Part shown: positions 57,269-64,000 of the stretch, in pieces
Position numbering within the stretch: position 1 is the stretch's first letter
How the letters are laid out: every line of letters begins with the position of its first letter
Assembly: GCF_964355755.1 (NCBI RefSeq)
Contig: NC_092671.1
Span: 38,149,304-38,213,303 of the forward strand
Length of the DNA stretch: 64,000 bases
Reading direction: 5' to 3'
From: Antedon mediterranea
Taxonomy: Eukaryota; Echinodermata; Crinoidea; Comatulida; Antedonidae
Position numbers and translations under genes: made by a program
The notes under the pieces: model-generated
Told to the model about the DNA's origin: nothing
Databases searched by the model: none
The model's input: the letters and a program-made list of their open reading frames with translations, nothing else

Positions 57269-60200
57269 TATTAAAATAGCACTGCTTTTATTGCCGAGTT
57301 ACTACAGTAAATCGTATGTAAAATGGAAATTAATCGGGACCCAGACATGACACAGGTTTTTTTTTTTTTAGCTCAGCAGTGTTATATATATATTTATTTC
57401 ACAGTAAAATAATAATAATACAACAGAAAAGTTCAACAAACTCACTTCCATTTTTTTTTCATCTTTAATGGCATTTTGAAATGACAGAGCTTATCTATAC
57501 ATGAGTTAAACAATCAGTGTTTCCGGTCATTGTACATGCAAGGCTAACTACATACGTCACAAGCCCCTGCTTAAAAAAACCCCCAAAATAAGTATGGTAC
57601 GCCCACATCCATCCTTGGTTATGATAAAATTAACATTCATATTCCTAACTCACCACATTTGTGCTACTAGGCTATTTCTGTATGATAAAATGAGAAGGTT
57701 GGTATTGTCATTATAAAACATTATGTTAATGTTAGCTAATCATCTTGATCAATAACATAAAAAACAAGGTGGACAAAATATTAAAATACACTGTAAAGTT
57801 CAGCAATATAAGGTATAAGATATAATTGTAGATTCCAATGTTAAATAGGCCACAATAAACAATATTCAAGTACAGGTTGTGTATGTATGGAACAGTCTAT
57901 GAGGTTTACTATGAATACCTCTACTGTACGTTTCTTGGCTTATTTCATTGAGAGGAGACTTTAGTAAAACCACCTTTATACACAAATAAAAGATATGTAC
58001 AAACTCTAAAGCAGTTCAACCTGTGAATTTGGTAGTTTATCATTTAGGATTTATAAGTTAATTGTATTAGATTGAAGTGGTTCTTCAAGTTCAACAGTTG
58101 CTATTAAGCGTGGTTCCCACTGGCGACGCAACACAAGGACGTAACGCAATGCAAGTGAATTGACCAATCACAAGCGATGGCTTATTCGCTTGTTATTGCT
58201 AACTGTCTATAACTTCGCTTGTCATTGGTTAAAACGCTTGCGTTGCGTTTACGTCCTTGCGTTACGTTCTAGTGGGAACCAAGCTTAACCAGGGAATCGT
58301 GATTGGAACTCCCTGCTATAACATTGCTATAACATTAACAATACCAATGCCAAGGTAATAATAATAATTTATGATGGTTGTACCAAAATCAAATTACTTA
58401 AAATAAACAGCATTGGGTTTCCACATCATATGTAAAATCACACTAAATAACAAATACAAACATACCACAAGCAAAAATAAAAAACCCAATGAGAATAAAT
58501 ATAATGGGAAGTGGTCCAAACAAACTATATAACTAATCACCAACAAACATAATATAACATTTTTATTACAAAATTACTGTTTTCACGATAAGAAATAAAT
58601 TGAATTAAAATAATAAGATTCATAAAGTTGCACACTTCAAACATAGATTTGTTAAAGAATAAAATAAAAATTAATTTACAAATGTGATGGGCTGTTTGTA
58701 GCCTAGAAGCAATTAACTTTATAATTCTATGTAAAATGCTGTCAAGCACTCAAGCACCAATGTTCTAGCTTTTCTATCCTTGAGCAGTAATATTTGTTCT
58801 CTAGTGGCGGCACTCTACGAACCAACTTTAAATATAACCCGAGAATGTACGTACAACCGATCCAGTAAAATGGTTACATTCAAGACTACGATTATGTACC
58901 ATGTTAAATTAAAATAAAATAAAGTAGATACACCATCATAAATATCAGCATTTCATCAAGCAAAACAGTCATTTGTTTACAGTTCATTCTAAGCAAATTT
59001 TTCTAATAATAACAATCATAAACTTCCTGTAAAGATGAAATTTATTGGTTTTATAGGATGCCAGTTAATTTAATTTAGAATTATTTTTAATTTTGATCTG
59101 CGAAAAAATTAAGAACTGGAAAAGAAATGACAATTATATATAATGTTAAATATAGGCCTAGTCAGTTTTTCTTAAAACTATTGTTATTCCCACTTGGTTT
59201 GTTTCTATACAATGGCAAATTATCACTTTCAGGAGAGGTACTACTTTCTTTTTGGTCAACTGCGCTTACAATAGATCACATCAAATAGTAACATCTCCCT
59301 ACCCTACTTACATCCCAACTTATCACATAAACACAGAAATAAACCTTATTTCTCTGTCAGGATCATTTCAGATTTGAGCAAGTATAATTTTATTTATTAT
59401 TTCAGAATCTTTTTGTATTTTAACTGGGTGCTTGACACAATTAATATTGTAGAATAGTTCATTTGTTCTATGGAATCCATGCAATCATTAATAAAATATT
59501 TAATTATTACATGATTATGAAGATTGAATATTTAGAAATTGACCTATGACCTATAAACATGGAATTTCTTTTAAGGCTACATGAATTAAAATACATGGTG
59601 TTTGCTGATTGGTTGAAAACATTATCATTCAAATTGCTAATTTGAATAACGAGTGGCTGCTCTGTACAGTCATGCTAATTTGTTAATACCACTGATAGTC
59701 TCCGCATTTTTAGCTAAATCCTAATATTTTACAAAAATCTGAAAAAGTGGTTAAACTATAATACACTTTACACACCTTGCCGTCATTCCCAGCTCTTCTA
59801 TACATTTTATTATCTTATATCCGCCGGGTATTTAAAAATTCAATTCTCACTTACGTTTATTACAACATTGCACTAAAAGTATTAGAATTGACAACTGTTT
59901 AAAAAATTGAAAACAAAAAAAATGACAATTTATAAATTTTAACCATAAAGAAGAAAGCCATTTTGTAGAACACAGGTTTAATCGAACGTACACAATGTGC
60001 GTTTTATTTTTTTCGTATGACTTGCAATGGCCAGCAGAAAAATTAGACCATTTAAAAAAAAGAAATCTATCAAAAACTGTGATCGCAATGCTATAGATAT
60101 CCTGTGGATATTTCATGTCACATTTTACGATATATACACACATGCGAGACAGCGGCCATCCGCCTTATCGATTGATCAGTTAGGAGCTATTTAATATCAA

Positions 60201-60269
60201 TCTGTTAGCTCAACACTATGTCAGCATGTTCTCTATAACTTGTGTTTTTATAAGCTGCATATATTTTCT
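57269..60269. other. intergenic gap between MICAL and CLASP
   Basis: This AT-rich sequence holds a MITE at 58106-58286 and no supported coding exon. The CLASP 3' UTR probably occupies its right end; a minus-strand AATAAA lies near 60004. Confidence 0.5.
58106..58286. mobile_element. palindromic MITE, GGTTCCCACTAG family, copy 2
   Basis: It starts AAGCGTGGTTCCCACTGGCG and ends AGTGGGAACCAAGCTT. It is a close reverse-oriented match of 12133-12312 along its whole length. Confidence 0.9.
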
Positions 60270-60359
60270 TTATCGACTTCCCGTACTGCTCGGTGAAAGG
60301 GGCGCTTGGTTTTGTTTTTCTTGCTGTGCTCGTTTGATGTAAAGATTAAGAAGCTTCAT
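60270..60359 (-). CDS. CLASP: CLASP last exon
   Basis: It encodes MKLLNLYIKRAQQEKQNQAP and a short Ser/Pro tail ending STGSR, then TAA. The acceptor is TTTTCAG. Confidence 0.9.
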   Translation of the reverse strand: MKLLNLYIKRAQQEKQNQAPLSPSSTGSR

Positions 60360-63191
60360 CTGAAAACAAAAGAATAATTAATTTATTACAAAAACAAAAA
60401 TGAATCATATTCTTGGGCATTAAGAAAGAAAGAAAATATTGCAGTAATTGTAAATAGAGAATCAAGGAAAGCAATGGTTTGGCTTACTTAGACCCAATTT
60501 ACACTTACTATTTGGGCCGGCCTCATAAAGCTAGTGAAAACTCGCTGGATCAGGCCCAAATAACTTACCCAGGACCCAATTGTAAGGGTAAATGGGGTCT
60601 TATATTCATACACAAAGCCCCATGGGGAGAATTACATACACAAAATACCAACTTTAGATATTGTGTACAGTATAAAATGTCAAAAAATAAATCAGTATTA
60701 AAATGGATAATAGGATGAATATAACATAGGATTTTTTTAAGCTGATTAAAAAAAAGACAAGGCTGTGACATTCATTCATGATTATTTAAGATCGTATAAC
60801 GTACCTTGCTACCAGGAAGATCTTTAAGGTATTCTTTGAGTTCATCTCCAATTGTACAATGAATAGCAACAAGGCAAAAGACACTGGCTTTTCTAACGCT
60901 GCTCTCTTGGTGATCATACGACTAGAAAACGTAAACAAAATCACCTATCATTTAAAGTAATTGTTTAGATTTCGTGTTAATGAGCTTAGCCATGGTAACT
61001 GGTGATCATTCGTGAGCGAGTGGCCAAGCGGTTAAGACAGTGGAACAGTAATTATGTGGCCATAACATGGGTAAGTGCTCGAGGCTCACTCGCTCCATGG
61101 TTCTGGTGGTAGAACAAGTCTTCTCGGATAAGGACTATAAACCGTTCAGTTTACACATCTAGCTCATATACACTTTAAAGAACCTGGTACATCTTTCGAG
61201 ACTAGGAGGGTGTTAGCTAGATAATAGTACATCACAGCAACTTTTTCCCTTACCTTTAGGAGCACTGGTACAACTTCAGCAATTACATCAAGTACGTAAG
61301 TTTCATCCATAAGTTCAATGACTTTTGTTAACATTTTAATAGCAGCTTGATTGATTGGGTAATCAGCCGTCTGAATAATGGGACAGAGGACGCGAACGCA
61401 TTGTTCAGGAGGGATTGAGTTGGCTAGAGTCGCTGACGTGTCTTCCGCAGCACGTACAACCTGAAAGAACATAAATGAAATAAATATCAAAGTGATAAAC
61501 ATAGAAAAGCAGCAACTTAAAGGGGAAATTTGAAATAGCAACTGAAAGGAGAAATTTGAAATAATCAGCAACTTAAAAGGGAAATTTGAAATAATCAGCA
61601 ACTTAAAGGGGAAATTAGAAATAAACAGCAACTTAAAGGGGAAATTAGAAATAAACAGCAACTTAAAGGGGACATTTGAAATTATCAGCAACTTAAAGGG
61701 TACACTGGATTGTGCATTATAAATTAAAACAAAGACATGTTTGTTACCTCTGTTTGTGAATCCTTATGAGCTTCAAGAATTTTGAGAATGGTTAATTCTA
61801 CGTAGTCTTTGAAACGATCTGGTTGGTTGCGTAGAATCTCTCGCAGAACTCTTAAAGCAAGAGCTCTGATTGTTGCCTACAATAAAATTATGAAAGTGAT
61901 GTGATCATATATGGACATAATGATGTCATATTATCACTTACATATTTGGGCATATCCCTACCATATTTGGGCAGAGCTTTACTTTCTATATTCTATGTAT
62001 TGTATGGAGTTCTCTGATTGGTTGATTATCACATGGCTTGCATAATACTTGGATCCATCCTCACTTTCAGGTGGTACATTGCATGTTCAGGGTTTTTATA
62101 AACATTTTAAGAATTTTTAAGAAATGCAAGGCTGGTATTCGAAAACCAACCTGTAACGGCCTTACTATGAGAACATATTCCAAGCTTCATTGATATTCAC
62201 AGTATGTGTTAAGGCGAACTCAGACAGCATCGTACGACAAGGCCCGACGAAACATCTTGACTCATCAGAGCTGTCTGAGTTAAATCCTGACGAGACCAGT
62301 CATCTTGAGATAGAATGTCGGGCGTAGTTTTTAAGTCTTTGTGAGAACTTTAAACATGTTTCATTTTCTCCAGACAAGATGACTCATTGGGCCTCGTCAT
62401 ACAACGTTGTCTGAGTTGGCGTTTATGAAACAAATAAAAGATGTTTTATTACCTCTGAATCTCCAAGTGTTTCCAACATAAGAAGCAGAACCGTTTTGAA
62501 ATGGTCGTCCCACATAGTCAAGCTGTTCTCACGTGTTAAGCGAATTAATTGAATCATGGCTGCCTTCCTTTCCTCAAATCTGGTGATAATAAACAAAATA
62601 TAAATTACAGTATGTATGTGGCTGTGATGGTTAAAGGGTCTGTGCTGGAACAGATGTGAAAGACCCTTTAAGCTCTGTCTATACTATCAAATTTCAAACT
62701 AGTTTGACAAAAAAAGTTTGATGTGCTCAAATATGGTAGTAATATACCCAAATATGGTAGTGATATGACATCATCATGTCCATATATGGGCACATCACAT
62801 TTTGTTGTCACATAAAGTTTGATATTGAAGACAGGGGTTTATAAGGAAATGCTACTTAGACCAAATCACTTTCAAACTAAAACTTAAGACCTTAATTTAC
62901 CCCGAGCCCGAGAAACATTATTTCAACATCTCAAAAAAGTTTAAATCCTTCGTTTTTTCCTCCCGAGAACATTTTCAGAAAGCTCTGAATAAACTTCCAT
63001 ACAATATTTTATATTTTAGATATGTTTTTTCTACAATTACTTTAATATAAAGGTGTTTCATTTAGGGACCACAGTGGAAATAAGTTGCTTTTGTACTTTT
63101 CATTTTGTAAGCAAACAAAGTTACCTTTCATTGTGATTGGACAATTCTTTCAACAAAGGAACAAATGCATCTGTCACGTCATCTGGAATAG
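60270..63191 (-). CDS. CLASP: CLASP, C-terminal part (six exons; 5' end outside window)
   Basis: CLASPs bind microtubule plus ends through TOG domains, and kinetochore, Golgi and cortex partners through the C-terminal domain. The six exons join in phase to 737 nt, the last 244 residues. The protein segment is helical HEAT/TOG-like sequence with hallmark blocks: VPLLKELSNHNER, DDHFKTVLLLMLETLGD, VRVLCPIIQTADYPINQAA, SSVRKASVFCLVAIH and GSKMKLLNLYIKRAQ. These are distinctive of CLASP1/2 C-termini. The stop is TAA at 60270-60272. The TOG1/2 and SxIP regions must lie to the right of this window. It is in the same orientation as MICAL. Single- or multi-copy status cannot be judged here. Confidence 0.93.
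60490..60600. mobile_element. small palindromic MITE, AGACCCAATTTAC ends
   Basis: AGACCCAATTTACACTTAC pairs with GTAAGGGTAAATGGGGTCT, and ATTTGGGCC pairs with GGCCCAAAT. It lies in the last CLASP intron. Confidence 0.5.
60805..60921 (-). CDS. CLASP: CLASP penultimate exon in window
   Basis: SYDHQESSVRKASVFCLVAI then GDELKEYLKDLPGSK, a conserved helical repeat. The acceptor is TTTTCTAG and the donor AAG/GTACGT. Confidence 0.93.
61010..61220 (+). repeat. tRNA-derived SINE with conserved core
   Basis: GAGTGGCCAAGCGGTTAAGA is a class-II (Leu/Ser-type) tRNA A-box region. CTCGGATAAGGACTATAAACC and CACTTTAAAGAACC downstream resemble the core shared by many metazoan SINEs. It sits in a CLASP intron, about 35 bp from the exon 61254-61460 donor. 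Confidence 0.65.
61254..61460 (-). CDS. CLASP: CLASP internal exon
   Basis: It encodes VVRAAEDTSATLANSIPPEQ and CVRVLCPIIQTADYPINQAA, then IKMLTKVIELMDE and DVIAEVVPVLLK. The acceptor is TTTCAG and the donor AAG/GTAAGG. Confidence 0.95.
61510..61702. repeat. 30-bp minisatellite
   Basis: About six units of AGCAACTTAAAGGGGAAATT plus TGAAATAATC lie in the CLASP intron. The unit length is a multiple of three, so a false minus-strand frame runs on from the exon. Confidence 0.9.
61748..61876 (-). CDS. CLASP: CLASP internal exon
   Basis: ATIRALALRVLREILRNQPD and RFKDYVELTILKILEAHKDS, phase 0 on both sides. The acceptor is TTGTAG and the donor GAG/GTAACA. Confidence 0.95.
61893..61981. mobile_element. 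AGCTCTGTC-family MITE, copy 19, truncated
   Basis: The core GTGATGTGATCATATATGGA and two CATATTTGGG units end in GCAGAGCTTTA. The left inverted repeat is lost. It starts 17 bp from a CLASP exon. Confidence 0.65.
62210..62426. mobile_element. AACTCAGACAGC-family MITE, copy 2
   Basis: GGCGAACTCAGACAGCATCG at the left and CGTTGTCTGAGTTGGCGTTT at the right are inverted. It is a relative of 33417-33579 and has the same internal GACGAG and CAAGATGA motifs. Confidence 0.8.
62453..62579 (-). CDS. CLASP: CLASP internal exon
   Basis: FEERKAAMIQLIRLTRENSL then MWDDHFKTVLLLMLETLGDS. The acceptor is TCACCAG and the donor GAG/GTAATA. Confidence 0.94.
62668..62841. mobile_element. AGCTCTGTC-family MITE, copy 20
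   Basis: TTTAAGCTCTGTCTATACTA at the left and TTTGATATTGAAGACAGGGG at the right. Two CCAAATATGGTAGT units are present. The orientation is opposite to copies 9 to 15. Confidence 0.85.
63125..63191 (-). CDS. CLASP: CLASP exon, most upstream one in window
   Basis: IPDDVTDAFVPLLKELSNHN followed by E and a split Arg codon. The acceptor is TTTCTAG and the donor AG/GTAACT. It enters in phase 1, so at least one more exon lies beyond the window. Confidence 0.9.
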
Positions 63192-63295
63192 CTAGAAAGA
63201 GACAAACAAAACAATGAAAGCACTTAGAAACTGAGTGAAGTACTCGGTAAAATATATCAGGGAAAATATTAGTTGGAGAGAGAGGGCACACTGCT

Positions 63296-63560
63296 TGATA
63301 TTTTATAAATGGGTAAATGGGGGAATAACCTGCGACTTGCAGTCTACTGGGCTGAATTGCGCACAGGTGTGGACGATACATATCACATCTTTCTTCTCCC
63401 CCCAAGGGTCCGATTGTTTTGAGTGCTGCCACCAAACAGCCCCTGTTCGCAACAACAGGGGCTGAATGGACCAGTACACCAGGGTAAACCCCTACTCCTT
63501 CGAAAAATGTACTGGGTTCCCAGATGGGTATATTGGAACTCAAGTTTTGTTTTGTTTTGT
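63296..63560 (-). repeat. SINE-like repeat, copy 2
   Basis: On the minus strand it carries CACCTGTGCGCAATTCAGCC and GCAGGTTATTCCCCCATTTA as in 20290-20462. The plus strand adds CAGTACACCAGGGTAAACCC and TACTGGGTTC, a core seen in several invertebrate SINE-like repeats. Confidence 0.6.
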
Positions 63561-63671
63561 TTTTTTTTCTTTTTTTTAGTCTTTGATAGTTGTATACTCC
63601 CTCTAGGAGAACAGTCTTGTACTGAAGTGGTCAACCAGTATAAAGAAGATATACATAAATAAATTGAACTA

Positions 63672-64000
63672 GACTTGAACTCGTCACTTTGACGAGTTAG
63701 TTATCCGCACCACAAACGCTGCGTGCAAGTCATACGTTAGATTTTTTGCACAGAGAAAAATATGGCATTATGACCTGAACTGAAGAATATGATATGTTCT
63801 TTAGTGCTGCTGAATTCTGTCAATTTTGTGTCATATAGTATATACAGTATAAACCGTATTGTCTGCATACATGTTACATACAGTGTAGAATAGGTGAAAT
63901 TACGGGACCCGCCATTTATTCCAATTTTTAACATGGCGACGGTATCAAAATGAAAAACTAAGATAGTAATTTCGGCAGGAAATTATCTCAGCAACAACAT
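63672..64000 (-). mobile_element. Helitron-like element, 3' end, runs off the window
   Basis: On the minus strand it ends with the ACTCGTCA/TGACGAGT hairpin, then CTAG and a flanking T, as in the group at 44357-49090. GCATTATGACCTGAACTGAA matches the third member of that group near 47498. It is inserted in a retroposon-like AATAAATTGAA tail. Confidence 0.75.

Overview
This is an animal nuclear-genome window. It is AT-rich, has long introns with GT-AG splice sites, and is saturated with short inverted-repeat transposons, LINE tails, tRNA-derived repeats and minisatellites. Domain content (MICAL with a C-terminal bMERB domain, CLASP, a many-cysteine Ig-like receptor) fits an invertebrate. The frequent TAGGCCTA motif makes a marine deuterostome such as an echinoderm my best guess, but the species cannot be fixed from the sequence alone.

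Three protein-coding genes can be supported. (1) Positions 1119-2459 (+): an intronless open reading frame for a single-pass membrane protein with about three Ig-like domains. (2) Positions 5357-43839 (-): a complete MICAL flavoprotein monooxygenase gene. I rebuilt it from 24 coding exons whose splice phases all join, giving 1925 residues in the order FAD monooxygenase, CH, basic region, LIM, long acidic/Ser-rich linker, bMERB. A probable non-coding first exon lies near 56.6 kb. (3) Positions 60270-63191 (-): the last six coding exons of a CLASP microtubule-associated protein, whose 5' part lies beyond the right edge. MICAL (actin oxidation and disassembly, Rab binding) and CLASP (microtubule plus-end stabilisation) are head-to-tail neighbours. 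The Ig gene converges on the MICAL 3' end. No operon-like linkage is implied.

Between and inside the genes lie several kinds of mobile DNA. About 20 copies belong to one MITE family with ends like AGCTCTGTCTACACTATCAA; its core carries a 21-bp unit that has expanded to 7 and about 19 copies in two elements. A group of Helitron-like elements lies at 44.35-49.09 kb, with a further end at 63.67 kb. A 1.24-kb hAT-like element has a readable target duplication. Several other palindromic MITE families, L2-type LINE tails and SINE-like units are present.

Region by region: 1-1118 nothing coding; 1119-2459 Ig gene; 2460-5356 L2 tail, minisatellites, one MITE and the MICAL 3' UTR; 5357-43864 MICAL exons separated by repeat-rich introns; 43865-56627 MICAL intron 1, which holds the Helitron group, the hAT-like element and the longest 21-bp array; 56628-60269 promoter side of MICAL and the intergenic gap; 60270-63191 CLASP 3' exons; 63192-64000 CLASP intron with a SINE-like unit and one Helitron end.
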